Origin: Lachnospiraceae bacterium
GTDB taxonomy: Bacteria; Bacillota; Clostridia; Lachnospirales; Lachnospiraceae
DNA length: 43,182 nucleotides
Reading direction: 5' to 3'
Assembly (NCBI GenBank): GCA_029008035.1
Contig: JAQXIY010000081.1
Span: 1-43,182, forward strand
Part shown: positions 7,697 through 17,770 of the stretch, one piece after another
Position numbering within the stretch: position 1 is the stretch's first letter
How the letters are laid out: the number at the start of each line of letters is the position of its first letter
Notes under the pieces: generated by a model
The model's input: the letters and a program-made list of their open reading frames with translations, nothing else
Database searches by the model: none
Told to the model about the DNA's origin: nothing
Position numbers and translations under genes: made by a program

Positions 7697-9133
7697 ATGA
7701 GATATGTACCATTGCAGGAAGCACAACCGGGTATGCAGCTTGCCACAGAGATTTTCGATTCCAAGGGGCGAACGCTGGTGGGAACCGATATCATCTTAAC
7801 TGAGAATTACATCGAGAGATTGATGGAATATGGTTATGCGGGGGTCTATATTCGTGACGAGTTGACAGAAGATATTGATATTGAGTCTGCCATTTCTCCA
7901 CAGCTTCGAACCAAAGGACTGGAGTGCGTTCGGTCTATGAACATCGACGGCTGTAAAGAGGTGGCTGAGTCCATTGTTGAGGAGATTCTCGCCAAGGGCA
8001 AGATTTCTTTGGATATGGTGGACTTGCGCAATTATGACGATTATACCTACGCCCATTCCGTAAATGTGGCTATTATTTGCGGCGTCATCGGTATGGGAAT
8101 GGGGATGGACGAGAAGGAAATGGGTCAGTTGGTGACAGCGGCTCTCTTGCACGATTTGGGTAAACTGTCCATTCCTACGGAGATACTGAACAAGCCGGAC
8201 CGGCTTACCAAGGATGAATATAAACGGATGAAAAACCATCCTATCACCTCTTATGAGTTAGTGAAGGATCGCATTGATATATCCGCAACCATTAAGGTGG
8301 CGGTGCTGTTTCATCACGAAAATGTGGACGGTACAGGATATCCCAACGGCATTACCGGTGAGGAACAGACCACATTTACCAAGATTTTGCATGTGGCAGA
8401 CGTATACGATGCACTTGTGTCCAAGCGTCCTTACAAGGAACCTTATGCTCCGTACGAAGCCATTGAATATCTGATGGGGGGCTGTGGTATCCTATTTGAC
8501 CAAGAGGTTGTAGGGATGCTGATGCAGACGATGCCGTTGTACCCGAAGGGTACTGCTATCGCTTTGTCGGACGGACGAGAAGGGATTGTAAAGGAAAATG
8601 GTGGAGAGCATAATCTTCGCCCTATTGTTCGCCTTGCGGATGGCTCAGATTTGGATTTGATGGGCAGAGAGAACATGTCTATTGTGGTATCCATTGCTGA
8701 GGACAATGTGAAGATTTCCATGGAAAAGGAAGAAGCGCGCAGAAAGATGATGGGCCTGGATGAGAAGCCCCATATCATTGCAGTGGATGATATGAAGACC
8801 AACCTACAGGCACTTTATGATATTTTGAAGACGGACTATAGCATGACATTAATGACATCGGGAAAGCAGCTTCTGAAATATCTCAAAGAAAATCCTTACC
8901 CCGATATGATTTTGCTGGATGTGGATATGCCGGATATGAATGGTATTGAGACGGCGGAGCGGGTGATGAAACTTACAGAACATCAGGTGCCGATCCTCTT
9001 TGTGTCGGCTTTGCGGGATGCACAGACTGTTTTGGCTTGTCGTTCCCTTGGTGTTGAGGGATATGTAGGACGACCCTACAAGTCCATTTATATCCGTTCC
9101 GAGATTCAGAGAATTTTGAATCGCTGGGAATAG
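7697..9133 (+). CDS. HD-GYP phosphodiesterase with C-terminal receiver
   Basis: A 478-residue cytoplasmic protein. Residues 1-110 resemble the small N-terminal domain of many HD-GYP proteins. The HD-GYP domain (about 115-280) has HD at 152-153 and HHENVDGTGYP at 206-216; the family hydrolyses cyclic di-GMP. The C-terminal receiver (358-478) has Asp363/364 and the phospho-acceptor Asp408 (LLDVDMP), but the conserved Lys is Arg459 (GRPYK). The domain order is the reverse of RpfG, which is receiver first. It lies 58 bp after the clpX-like gene, probably on the same transcript, and ends at a strong terminator. Confidence 0.92.
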   Translation: MRYVPLQEAQPGMQLATEIFDSKGRTLVGTDIILTENYIERLMEYGYAGVYIRDELTEDIDIESAISPQLRTKGLECVRSMNIDGCKEVAESIVEEILAKGKISLDMVDLRNYDDYTYAHSVNVAIICGVIGMGMGMDEKEMGQLVTAALLHDLGKLSIPTEILNKPDRLTKDEYKRMKNHPITSYELVKDRIDISATIKVAVLFHHENVDGTGYPNGITGEEQTTFTKILHVADVYDALVSKRPYKEPYAPYEAIEYLMGGCGILFDQEVVGMLMQTMPLYPKGTAIALSDGREGIVKENGGEHNLRPIVRLADGSDLDLMGRENMSIVVSIAEDNVKISMEKEEARRKMMGLDEKPHIIAVDDMKTNLQALYDILKTDYSMTLMTSGKQLLKYLKENPYPDMILLDVDMPDMNGIETAERVMKLTEHQVPILFVSALRDAQTVLACRSLGVEGYVGRPYKSIYIRSEIQRILNRWE

Positions 9134-9152
9134 TAACTATAAAACCTTTTTT

Positions 9153-9182
9153 GATGGTGGATGAAAATCCACCATCTTTTTT
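9153..9182 (+). terminator. Terminator after the HD-GYP gene
   Basis: GATGGTGGAT (9153-9162) pairs perfectly with ATCCACCATC (9167-9176) around a GAAA loop and is followed by six Ts. It closes the clpX-like/HD-GYP unit. Confidence 0.93.
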
Positions 9183-9231
9183 ATGCAAAAAACGGATTTG
9201 AGCGGATGGCTATGGCAGAATTCACAATTTC

Positions 9232-9289
9232 ATAGACTAAAGTCTATCCTTTTGGCTAGTTTACTTCTCCTATTTTAGCCGTGTATAAT
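9232..9289 (+). promoter_or_regulatory. Promoter with upstream palindrome, LuxR-type gene
   Basis: TTACTT (9261-9266) and TATAAT (9284-9289) are 17 bp apart and precede the regulator gene by about 55 bp. Just upstream, ATAGACT-AA-AGTCTAT (9232-9247) is a perfect 7-bp inverted repeat with a 2-bp spacer, placed where an activator would bind. A role in autoregulation is a guess. Confidence 0.5.
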
Positions 9290-9344
9290 GAGTTAAAGTA
9301 CGAAAGTGTTTTTGAATTACGAAAGCAAAAGGGTGAATACTGTG

Positions 9345-11792
9345 ATGGACAAAAAGAAACCGAAACTTACTGTGGACGAATATTATATGCGTCCCAAAAC
9401 AGCAGGAGAGTTGATGAAGGTTGCATCAAATACCAAACAAACCGTGTATATATATGGTGCTACCGGTATGGGTAAGACTTCCTTTGTGGGAAATTATCTT
9501 GCCAGAAAAAGTTACCGATATTTCTCTGTCTCCGAGACTTCACCGGATGAGATTTGCAGAATGGCGGGGGAAATGGTTCATACAGCCACGGACAAGCAGG
9601 GCGCTCAAACCATTGTTGTACTTGATGATTTGCATATGATTCAAGAGCGTGAGGATAAGAATATCTGCGGGCAATTGATAGAAGAACTGAGTGGCAGAAG
9701 GGATGTATGGTTGATTTTGATTTCCAGAGCCCCGATACCCAGATGGCTGAAATCTGTCTATGTTCATCACATATTTGTAATGATAGGGAAGGAACTGTGC
9801 TTCACCGAAGAGGAACAAGAGCATTATTTAGAGAAATGGGAACTCTACCCCACAGAGATGGCTCGCAAGAGGGTTGGGATACTCAGTTGTGGACATCCGC
9901 TTTTTCTTCGCATTATAGCCTTAAAACTTAAGGAGATTTCCGATACAAAAGAGATGCAGGACAGAGGTGGTGCCGAACTTTGCGCTATAGAGGAAGCAAG
10001 AAAGGATATGTGGGATTACCTGGAACTCCATGTATGTGACCAATGGGGGCTGGAACTTCAAGAATTTTTGGAAGAGGTATCTATCGTGGAACAGTTTGAT
10101 TTGCAGATGGCACGACAGATTACAAAAAAGAAGGACCCAGGGGAGATGATTCTAAAGGCTCAGGAAATGGGAGATTTTCTGACGGAGCGAAGAGAAAATG
10201 AATGTGTTACATACGAAATGAAGGATTTCATGAAAAAATTGCTGCGTCGAAGATTATTGGAACATCGTTCCCAGAATTTTATTAAGGAATTGTACTACAG
10301 TGTGGGAAACAATTATGAGATGGAAGGCAATGTGACGGAGGCTCTCAAAATGTATGAGATGTGTCACAGCGAGGAAGGAATTTCCAGAATTCTCATAGAA
10401 AATGCCAGAAGAAATCCGGCTGCGGGAGAATATTACAAACTGAAGTACTACTATCTAAAGCTCACGGAGGAAAAGATCAAAGAGAGCATAGAATTGATGG
10501 CCGGTATGTGTATGTTACAGTCTCTTCTCTTGAATGAAGAGGAGAGTGAGCGTTGGTATCAAGAGCTTGTGAATTTTGCCAAGAAAAAAACCGGCGGGGT
10601 GAAAAGGGAAGCAGAAATCAAAATTTTGTATCTGGACATTGCCCTGCCCCATAGAGGAAGTCTCCGTACCATGGATTTGTTGAAAAAGGCCGGGAGACTT
10701 ATGGTAGAAAGCAAGATGGTGCTGCCGGAATTTTCCGTGACTTCGAATCAACCTTCTATGATGAATGGGGGGAAAGATTTTTGTGAGTGGAGTAGAAGGG
10801 ATAGAGAACTGGCAAAGAGTTTGGGAAAACTATTGCCTCTGGTACTTGGAAAATACGGAAAAGGAGTTATTAATCTGGCTCTGGCAGAGAGTCTTTTTGA
10901 AAAAGGGGAAGACTCCTACGAAGTGCTTTCTCTTGCCAGCAATGGAAGGATGCAGGCAGAGAGTGGAGGTAAGGTAGAACAGGTTTTTGTAGCTGTGGGG
11001 ATTCTCACACAATTAGCTATTTTTAACAACCATATTGATGATGCCAGGGAAATGCTGGAGGGTTTTCGACGGGTGGCTGAGCAGGAGGCGCCTAAGCTTT
11101 TGCCAAATATCAAAGCAATGTCTGTGAGAATGGGATTATATACCGGTGAGATTAGTAAAGCATATCAGTGGTTGGAGGAAGCGCCGGATGAAGATGTGGA
11201 GTTTATCGGTATGGAGCGATATCGTTACCTCATCAAGGTGCGGGTATATATGGCGGCGGGCCGAAGAGAAAAGGCATTGTTACTGCTTGATAAGTTGCGA
11301 TTTTTTGCGGAAAAGATGCACAGAACGTACATTGTCATAGAGGTAATGATGTTGGAAACGATTGTGAAATACCGCATGGGAATGGACGATTGGCAGGAGA
11401 TGTTACAGGAGACAGTGACCAGAGCAGAGGATTATCATTTCGTGCGAATCCTTACAAGGGAAGGGGCGGCCCTTTGGGAACTTTTGAAGGTGGCTGACCT
11501 GACATGGCAGGATCAGACCTTTAAAAAGCAGGTTATGCAAGAATGTGAGCATATGGCTACCTTATATCCGGCCTATCTGAAAGAAAAACATGAGGGGAAT
11601 GTTATTCTCAGCGATAAAGCGCTAAAGATTCTCCGTCTGCAAGGAGAAGGGCTGTCTGTGGAGGCCATTGCGGAGCAACTGGGAATATCCAAAGCGGGGG
11701 TGAAGTATTACAATCAGGAAACTTATAAGAAATTGGGGGTAAATAACAAAGCAGCTGCGGTGACGGAAGCAAGAAACAGGAGATTAATCTGA
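9345..11792 (+). CDS. MalT-like LuxR-family regulator with ATPase domain
   Basis: An 815-residue regulator of the LAL/MalT type (STAND ATPase). Walker A is GATGMGKTS (38-46) and Walker B is TIVVLDDLHM (89-98). The middle (about 320-720) is helical and TPR-like, as in sensor regions of this class. The last 65 residues form a LuxR-type helix-turn-helix (SVEAIAEQLGISKAGVKYY). Such proteins bind a ligand or partner, oligomerise with ATP and activate transcription. The ligand is unknown. The ATG at 9345 follows AAAGGGTG; a GTG at 9306 would add 13 residues. A receiver-only gene starts one base after its stop, so the two are almost certainly cotranscribed. Confidence 0.88.
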   Translation: MDKKKPKLTVDEYYMRPKTAGELMKVASNTKQTVYIYGATGMGKTSFVGNYLARKSYRYFSVSETSPDEICRMAGEMVHTATDKQGAQTIVVLDDLHMIQEREDKNICGQLIEELSGRRDVWLILISRAPIPRWLKSVYVHHIFVMIGKELCFTEEEQEHYLEKWELYPTEMARKRVGILSCGHPLFLRIIALKLKEISDTKEMQDRGGAELCAIEEARKDMWDYLELHVCDQWGLELQEFLEEVSIVEQFDLQMARQITKKKDPGEMILKAQEMGDFLTERRENECVTYEMKDFMKKLLRRRLLEHRSQNFIKELYYSVGNNYEMEGNVTEALKMYEMCHSEEGISRILIENARRNPAAGEYYKLKYYYLKLTEEKIKESIELMAGMCMLQSLLLNEEESERWYQELVNFAKKKTGGVKREAEIKILYLDIALPHRGSLRTMDLLKKAGRLMVESKMVLPEFSVTSNQPSMMNGGKDFCEWSRRDRELAKSLGKLLPLVLGKYGKGVINLALAESLFEKGEDSYEVLSLASNGRMQAESGGKVEQVFVAVGILTQLAIFNNHIDDAREMLEGFRRVAEQEAPKLLPNIKAMSVRMGLYTGEISKAYQWLEEAPDEDVEFIGMERYRYLIKVRVYMAAGRREKALLLLDKLRFFAEKMHRTYIVIEVMMLETIVKYRMGMDDWQEMLQETVTRAEDYHFVRILTREGAALWELLKVADLTWQDQTFKKQVMQECEHMATLYPAYLKEKHEGNVILSDKALKILRLQGEGLSVEAIAEQLGISKAGVKYYNQETYKKLGVNNKAAAVTEARNRRLI

Positions 11793-11793
11793 T

Positions 11794-12156
11794 ATGAAGA
11801 AAATATTAGTTGTGGATGATGATGAAATGAATTTGAAGATAGCCAGTTTTATTCTGGAACAGAATCATTATTATGTGGATACTGCATCCAGTGGAATGGA
11901 GTGCCTGGCTTATTTGAAAAGTGCATCTGTTGACCTTATATTGCTGGATGTGGAAATGCCTGTGATGAATGGTATCAGGACATTGGAACTTATCCGAGAG
12001 AACGGAGACTTGCCTTGGATACCCGTTATGTTTCTCACGGCAGATGCCACAGAAAGTACTGTTATGGCAGCGGGGGAGTTGGATGCGGCAGGATACTTGA
12101 AGAAGCCTTATCTACCGGATGATTTGTTAGAGCGAGTGCAGAAGATAATCGGATAA
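11794..12156 (+). CDS. Stand-alone response-regulator receiver domain
   Basis: A 120-residue CheY-like protein with no output domain. Acidic pocket Asp8-Asp10, phospho-acceptor Asp52 (LLDVEMP), Thr82 and Lys104 (KKPY) are all present, so phosphorylation should be possible. It starts one base after the LuxR-type regulator and precedes the hybrid kinase by 108 bp. It could be the shuttle between the kinase's Hpt domain and another partner, perhaps the LuxR-type protein. That link is inferred from gene order. Confidence 0.92.
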   Translation: MKKILVVDDDEMNLKIASFILEQNHYYVDTASSGMECLAYLKSASVDLILLDVEMPVMNGIRTLELIRENGDLPWIPVMFLTADATESTVMAAGELDAAGYLKKPYLPDDLLERVQKIIG

Positions 12157-12264
12157 TAACGGAAAGGACGAAGATTTGTGGTGAGGGAAACAGTGCATGG
12201 AATTGTAAATAGTTGGGATTGTATGTATATCTTTACGTATGTAAGATGAAAGGGGTGCTTTCAT

Positions 12265-15018
12265 ATGATGAAAAAGCATAATAGACTCTGCTGGGCTATC
12301 TTTGTCATACAATTGATATTGATAACCGTGATAGTGAAAACGGCAAAGGTGGATGACATGACACTGGCAAAAGGCGAGGTGCAGTCTTTTAACACTGGGT
12401 GGACTCTTGTCCGAGAAGATGGGATTACCAAGGAACTACAGACACTGCCATATAATGATACCAGTGAGCCTAATGAGAGAATAGTCATTCGCAATAGAAT
12501 ACCTGAGAACTACTGGGGAAAAACATTGACTTTTCTATCTGCTGACAAATCATTGAAAATCACAGTGGATGGAGAGGAGATTTATAGTTTTGGATTGAAT
12601 GATACGAGACTGTTTGGACACACCCCGGGAAGCGTGATGGTGTTCGCCGACATTCCAAGGGATTGTGAAAAGGGAGAGATAGAGATTGTAATGGAATCTC
12701 CTTATTCTAATTATGCCACATATATTACGGAGATATCTATTGCCAACAGAGATGTGGCAATTCTAAAGTACCTAAAGCATATATCGTTTGATATTTTACT
12801 GACCCTGACGATTCTAATTGTGGCTGTGGTGTTTCTGATTTTAGCACTGACACAGAAAATGTCTATGAAAAAGACAGGGGGCGTGGAGTATCTTGGAATA
12901 TATTTATTGTTAATGAGTATTTACTATCTGATAGAGACCAAGGCACCAATGGTTTTTTATGGCAATCAGACCTTATACTCTAACCTGATTTTTGTTATTC
13001 TTATGACGGCACCACTGTTTTTGGAGGCATATTGTTATGAGGCAATACCTAGGATTTCCCGAATTATCGGTATTGCCATATTGATTTCCACGGCAAATGT
13101 TTTCATTCAGCTGGTGCTCCAACTTGGGGGATTTTTGGATTTTATGGATATGGCTTTTATCTCCCATGGAATTATTTTGTTGCTTATTTTTCTAAATGTG
13201 GTTGCATTAGGGAGGGATGCTTGGAACAATAGAAGCATAAAAAAACTGACCCACTTTTTTGGCATTTGTTGTATGATGTTGGGCGCACTGATTGATCTGG
13301 TCAGAACCTATACCATAAAGGTTGGTGATTTGGGAAAGGCCAGCCGATACGGCGTATGTATTTTTGCTATTTGTACCCTTATTATCTATATGCACCAGAT
13401 GATGGAAGACCACGTGAGTTTTGTGGAGCAGGCCAAAAATGATGCCATTGCGGCCAGTGTGGCAAAAAGCCGATTTCTTGCCAATATGTCGCATGAAATT
13501 CGCACGCCAATCAACGGAATTATTGGTATGGATACTATGCTGTTGAAAAAATGTGATACCGGTGATACGGAAGAAATCAGGGAATATGCCCAGAATATTC
13601 AAAGTGCCAGTCAAACCCTGTTATCTATCGTCAACGATATTTTGGATATATCCAAGATAGAATCTGGGAAAATGGAAATCATTCCGGTGGAATATGAATT
13701 ATTTTCTGTTCTTAATGATTGTTATAATATGACAAAAGCCAGAGCAGATGAGAAGAACTTGGACTTTAAGATGGAGATTGACCCCAGAGTGCCATCCATT
13801 CTATTTGGAGATGAGGTTCATATCAGACAGGTCATCAACAACTTTCTGTCCAATGCCGTGAAATACACGGAAAAAGGGACGGTTATACTTCGTATAGATT
13901 TTCAAGAAACAGAAAAGCAACATATGATACTTAAAATAGCAGTAGAAGACAGTGGAATAGGTATCAAGAAGGCGGATTTGGATAAACTGTTTATGAACTT
14001 TACCAGGGTGGACGAACAGAGGAATCGTAATATCCAGGGAACCGGATTGGGACTTAGTCTAACAAAGAAACTGGTTGAATTGATGGACGGACAAATATAT
14101 GTCACCAGTGAATATGGACAAGGTTCCTTGTTTACTGCAACCATTCCACAGGAAGTGGTGAATGCAGAGCCATTAGGAGATTTTTCTCGAAAATATCAGC
14201 AATTTGTTCATTTGTCAGATACGACCCAACAGATCTTACTGGCATCGAAAGCCAAAATACTGGTTGTGGATGATGTGGAGATGAATTTAAAGGTAGCGCA
14301 GAACTACTTAAAACAGACCAAAGCAAGGGTTGATTTGGCATATAGTGGGGAAGAATGCCTGGAAAAGATTTGCAAGGAAAAGTATGACATGATTTTCCTT
14401 GATCATATGATGCCGAATATGGATGGGATCGAAACATTACAGAAGATGAAACAGTCAAAAGATCATCTCAACGAAGATACACCGGTGATTGCATTGACAG
14501 CAAATGCAATTGTAGGTGCCAGAGAGGAATATCTTGAAGTGGGTTTTACGGACTATCTGTCCAAACCAATTCACGAAGAGGAACTGATGCAAACACTTCG
14601 CAAATATTTACCAAAGGAGTTGGTGGACATGAATGAAAACACGGAACAGGTGAAAGAGGAAGTAAAAGGAGGGACTCTCCAGGAACGTTTTCCAACCCTA
14701 AATATACCGGTGGGATTGAGGTACTGTATGAATGATGAGGATTTCTTTTTGGAAATGATTGATACTTATATCCAGGGAGACAAAAGAGAGACGTTGGCCA
14801 TGGAATATGCTGATGAGTCATGGGAAAACTACCAAGTCCATGTGCACGCATTAAAAAGCACATCTTTAAACATCGGAGCAGAAGCGTTATCAGAGCATGC
14901 CAAGGCATTGGAATTTGCTGCTAAGGGCGCGGATTATCAGTACATACACGAACATCATAATGAAGTGATGATCGAATATGAGAACTTGCTGAAAGAACTA
15001 AGTCAGGGTAGAGGATAA
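12265..15018 (+). CDS. Hybrid sensor kinase, 7TM sensor, HisKA-HATPase-REC-Hpt
   Basis: A 917-residue membrane kinase. An N-terminal hydrophobic segment (10-26) is followed by an extracytoplasmic domain of about 145 residues, then seven hydrophobic segments between 174 and 378, a layout like 7TMR-DISM sensors. The HisKA His is His410 (MSHEIRTP), the ATPase has [10 protein letters not shown] (525-534), DSGIGI (562-567) and GTGLGL (592-597). The receiver has Asp713 (FLDHMMP) and Lys767, and the C-terminal Hpt domain has His861 (HALKSTSLN). A complete phosphorelay therefore sits in one chain, and the separate receiver gene just upstream is a natural final acceptor. The ATG at 12268 is an equal alternative start. 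Confidence 0.93.
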   Translation: MMKKHNRLCWAIFVIQLILITVIVKTAKVDDMTLAKGEVQSFNTGWTLVREDGITKELQTLPYNDTSEPNERIVIRNRIPENYWGKTLTFLSADKSLKITVDGEEIYSFGLNDTRLFGHTPGSVMVFADIPRDCEKGEIEIVMESPYSNYATYITEISIANRDVAILKYLKHISFDILLTLTILIVAVVFLILALTQKMSMKKTGGVEYLGIYLLLMSIYYLIETKAPMVFYGNQTLYSNLIFVILMTAPLFLEAYCYEAIPRISRIIGIAILISTANVFIQLVLQLGGFLDFMDMAFISHGIILLLIFLNVVALGRDAWNNRSIKKLTHFFGICCMMLGALIDLVRTYTIKVGDLGKASRYGVCIFAICTLIIYMHQMMEDHVSFVEQAKNDAIAASVAKSRFLANMSHEIRTPINGIIGMDTMLLKKCDTGDTEEIREYAQNIQSASQTLLSIVNDILDISKIESGKMEIIPVEYELFSVLNDCYNMTKARADEKNLDFKMEIDPRVPSILFGDEVHIRQVINNFLSNAVKYTEKGTVILRIDFQETEKQHMILKIAVEDSGIGIKKADLDKLFMNFTRVDEQRNRNIQGTGLGLSLTKKLVELMDGQIYVTSEYGQGSLFTATIPQEVVNAEPLGDFSRKYQQFVHLSDTTQQILLASKAKILVVDDVEMNLKVAQNYLKQTKARVDLAYSGEECLEKICKEKYDMIFLDHMMPNMDGIETLQKMKQSKDHLNEDTPVIALTANAIVGAREEYLEVGFTDYLSKPIHEEELMQTLRKYLPKELVDMNENTEQVKEEVKGGTLQERFPTLNIPVGLRYCMNDEDFFLEMIDTYIQGDKRETLAMEYADESWENYQVHVHALKSTSLNIGAEALSEHAKALEFAAKGADYQYIHEHHNEVMIEYENLLKELSQGRG

Positions 15019-15052
15019 GTAACCAATCTTATTGTGATACATATAGTAAACT

Positions 15053-16780
15053 ATGAGTTGCTATGATGCTATATATGGAAATGATTACTACGATTTTATT
15101 GTGAGAAATAATGAGTTTCTCCCCGTCTTAGGGGGGGATGAATGTACATTGGATGGTGGATTTCAATACACCATCCTTTTTGTTCCTGCAAATCAGTATC
15201 CGCCCCTGTCTGTGGCCAATTATACCTATCCTGCCATTCCCAAGTGTTACGTGCCCTTGTCTTTAGAAGCTCTGGATGCCGCCGGCATTTTGCAGGTGCA
15301 GCAGAATCCCGCTTTGGAACTGGACGGCAAGGGCGTCCTGCTGGGATTTTTGGATTCCGGAATTGACACAACCCATCCCGCATTTTTGGATGAGGCCGGG
15401 GAGTCCCGGGTGGTGGCAGTATGGAATCAGAATTATATGGAAGAATCTCGGGAATCGGACGGGGAGGCCCGGGGGCAGGATATCCCGTCTGTGCCCTACG
15501 GCAGGGTGTATGCCGGGGCAGAAGTGGCAGCCTATGGCAATGGTGATACTACCGGTCATGGAACATATGTGGCCAGCGTGGCCGCAGGCAGCGCCCGGGG
15601 AAACTATAGCGGCGGTGCGCCAGGGGCGGATATTGCCATGGTGCAGCTAAAGGAGGCAAAGCCCTACTTAAAAGAGTATTATTTCATACCGGAAGACACG
15701 GTGTGCTATCAGGAAAACGATTTGATTATGGCGGTGAAGTTTCTCAACGAATTGGCCAGAAGCCGAAAACAATCTTTGGTGCTTTGTATGGCTTTGGGTA
15801 CTACCATGGGAAATCACAGTGGCAACAGTCCTTTGGGGCTGTATCTGGATCAAGTTGCAGTGCTCTATCGCAGGTGTGTGGTGTGTGGCACGGGAAACAT
15901 GGCGGCGGCAAGACGACATTTTTATGGCAATGTTTTTGCTAGACAGCAGGATAACTCCCCGGAGAGCAGCCTTGCAAACCAGCCGGATTATCAGGAAGTA
16001 GAAATTGTGGTGGGGGAGAATACATGTGGCTTTGTGATGGAGCAGTGGGCAGTTGGCTCTGCCAGATATCAGATATCTATTGTGTCCCCCGCAGGAGAGG
16101 TGCAACCTGCTGCAGGCATTCAGGCATCGGGGAATCAAGATTATCGCTTTCCTTTGGAAAACACCATCGTTTCTGTGGACTACAGTCAACCGGAGTCCAT
16201 ATCCGGAGTGCAGATGATTTACTATCGTTTTCAAAAGCCCTCACCCGGCGTGTGGCGGGTGCGCATATACTCCAATAACGTCATCGACGGCGTCTTTCAT
16301 ATGTACCTGGCCGGGGAGGAGTTGCAGTGCGGGGAGGCCTTTTTTCTTTCCTCCAATCCGGACACCACCATTGAAGATCCGGGGAATGCAAAACGGGTGA
16401 TAACAGTGGGAGGGTATAACCAGAGGCAAAATGGGATTTTGCTGGAGAGCGGCAGAGGCTACACCATTGACGGGCAAATCAAGCCGGACATTACGGCACC
16501 TGCCTTTGCCGTAGACGGCGCCATTGCCGGAACTGCCGGGAGGCCCGAGGCACTGCAATATGAAGCGCGGACGGGAACCAGTGCGTCAGTGGCTATCACC
16601 GCCGGGGCGGCGGCACTGTATTTACAGTGGAATGACAGGCAAGGAAATTATCTTATCAGTACCACCCAGATGAAAAGCTTGTTTATTCGAAGTGCTAATA
16701 GGGGAACGGAGGAACTCTATCCCAATCGGTTGTGGGGGTATGGAACTTTGAATTTGTATGAGGCTTTTCGTCTGTTGTAG
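15053..16780 (+). CDS. Subtilisin-like serine protease, Csp-like
   Basis: A 575-residue S8 peptidase without signal peptide. The triad is Asp101 (FLDSGID), His169 (GHGTYVAS) and Ser510 (GTSAS), with Asn282 as oxyanion residue. A segment of about 160 residues between Asn282 and Ser510 (roughly 290-450) resembles the jelly-roll insert of the Csp proteases of clostridia, which process spore germination enzymes. Whether this host forms spores cannot be told from the window. No good ribosome site precedes the ATG at 15053, and the first 60 residues lack a clear prodomain motif, so the start is not certain. Confidence 0.88.
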   Translation: MSCYDAIYGNDYYDFIVRNNEFLPVLGGDECTLDGGFQYTILFVPANQYPPLSVANYTYPAIPKCYVPLSLEALDAAGILQVQQNPALELDGKGVLLGFLDSGIDTTHPAFLDEAGESRVVAVWNQNYMEESRESDGEARGQDIPSVPYGRVYAGAEVAAYGNGDTTGHGTYVASVAAGSARGNYSGGAPGADIAMVQLKEAKPYLKEYYFIPEDTVCYQENDLIMAVKFLNELARSRKQSLVLCMALGTTMGNHSGNSPLGLYLDQVAVLYRRCVVCGTGNMAAARRHFYGNVFARQQDNSPESSLANQPDYQEVEIVVGENTCGFVMEQWAVGSARYQISIVSPAGEVQPAAGIQASGNQDYRFPLENTIVSVDYSQPESISGVQMIYYRFQKPSPGVWRVRIYSNNVIDGVFHMYLAGEELQCGEAFFLSSNPDTTIEDPGNAKRVITVGGYNQRQNGILLESGRGYTIDGQIKPDITAPAFAVDGAIAGTAGRPEALQYEARTGTSASVAITAGAAALYLQWNDRQGNYLISTTQMKSLFIRSANRGTEELYPNRLWGYGTLNLYEAFRLL

Positions 16781-16826
16781 CCACACAGGTTGTATGATAA
16801 ACTAAGGAGAAGAAAAGGGGGATGGC

Positions 16827-17333
16827 ATGGTAGCTCTTCGAGTTTTGGATATCAAAAAGTGTATGAATTATATGTTAGCCACCGGGGCCTTTGATGCCTG
16901 GGAGGTGGCGGAAATCAAGATTACCGCTAAGGTGAGTTATGTGATTGACGGACATTTGACGCCGGACTTTCTGAGCCCGGAGGAAATGGACGCAGAAAAT
17001 CTTCTGCCCGGAGGCTGTGTTTCTTTTGGCAACCTTCGTCCTCTTTGCTTTGAGATGATTAAAGGCAAGCGCACGCCTCATTTTTTCCGATTTAGCTTCC
17101 TCTGTCCGAGAGAGCAGATGAAGGAGATGATCACCGGAGAACAATTGCGGATTTCCCCGGAAGACATTGTTAATCTCACTATGAATATAACGTTCCATCA
17201 AGGGGAATTACTAGTAACAACAAGTTGCTTAGAGCGTTCATTTTCTCTGGACAAAACCCTTGCTCATGCTTGGGATTCCTGGGTTTTGGATTTCTTCCGC
17301 AAAATGGAGATTGCCGTGGAAAAAACTTCTTAA
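16827..17333 (+). CDS. Uncharacterised protein (DUF5721-like)
   Basis: A 168-residue soluble protein with no membrane segment and no catalytic motif I can name. It has the look of the DUF5721 family seen in Lachnospiraceae, but this is from memory of its general sequence and not a firm match. The start follows AAGGAGAAGAAAAGGGGGATGGC. It lies 46 bp behind the subtilase gene and probably shares its transcript. Its function is unknown. Confidence 0.75.
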   Translation: MVALRVLDIKKCMNYMLATGAFDAWEVAEIKITAKVSYVIDGHLTPDFLSPEEMDAENLLPGGCVSFGNLRPLCFEMIKGKRTPHFFRFSFLCPREQMKEMITGEQLRISPEDIVNLTMNITFHQGELLVTTSCLERSFSLDKTLAHAWDSWVLDFFRKMEIAVEKTS

Positions 17334-17417
17334 ATTTCTTTACTTTTGAAAAGGGGTATGATACGCTAACGTTGTATTATCGCAAGGTAATGCAGACTAT
17401 ATTTGGAGGTACTTGTA

Positions 17418-17621
17418 ATGAGCAAGGGCACAGTAAAGTGGTTTAACGACCAGAAGGGTTACGGCTTCATTTCTGATGAAGAGGGAAATGATGTGTTTGT
17501 ACATTACTCAGGACTGAATATGGAGGGATTCAAGTCTCTCAAAGAAGGTGCTGAAGTAGAGTACGAAGTGACTGACGGAGCTAAGGGTCCACAGGCAGTC
17601 AATGTAACAGTTGTAGGTTAA
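17418..17621 (+). CDS. Cold-shock domain RNA-binding protein
   Basis: A 67-residue single-domain cold-shock protein that binds single-stranded RNA and DNA. RNP1 is KGYGFIS and RNP2 is VFVHYS, and the length is typical. The start at 17418 (MSKGTVKWF) follows GGAGG at 17404-17408; a TTG five codons upstream is less likely. It is followed by its own terminator. Confidence 0.96.
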   Translation: MSKGTVKWFNDQKGYGFISDEEGNDVFVHYSGLNMEGFKSLKEGAEVEYEVTDGAKGPQAVNVTVVG

Positions 17622-17715
17622 TCTACAAGTTTTAATCAGACAGTTTTCAATGTACCTTTTTGGTTTATATTTATAAATTTGAGTAGGAAGTTGAGATACA
17701 ACATGATTAGGGTGG

Positions 17716-17744
17716 GACGGCGTGCGATGCATGTCGTCTTTTCT
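17716..17744 (+). terminator. Terminator of the cold-shock gene
   Basis: GACGGCGTGC (17716-17725) pairs with GCATGTCGTC (17729-17738) over ten base pairs, two of them G-T, around a 3-nt loop, followed by TTTTCTC. It lies about 95 bp after the stop codon and 27 bp before the next gene. Confidence 0.75.
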
Positions 17745-17770
17745 CGTAATTAACAAAATGGAGGTTGTGA

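Noticed and set aside
15142-16278. Several plus-strand ORFs rich in Trp and Cys inside the subtilase gene
   Set aside because: They are out-of-frame readings of the subtilase gene and have no ribosome sites.
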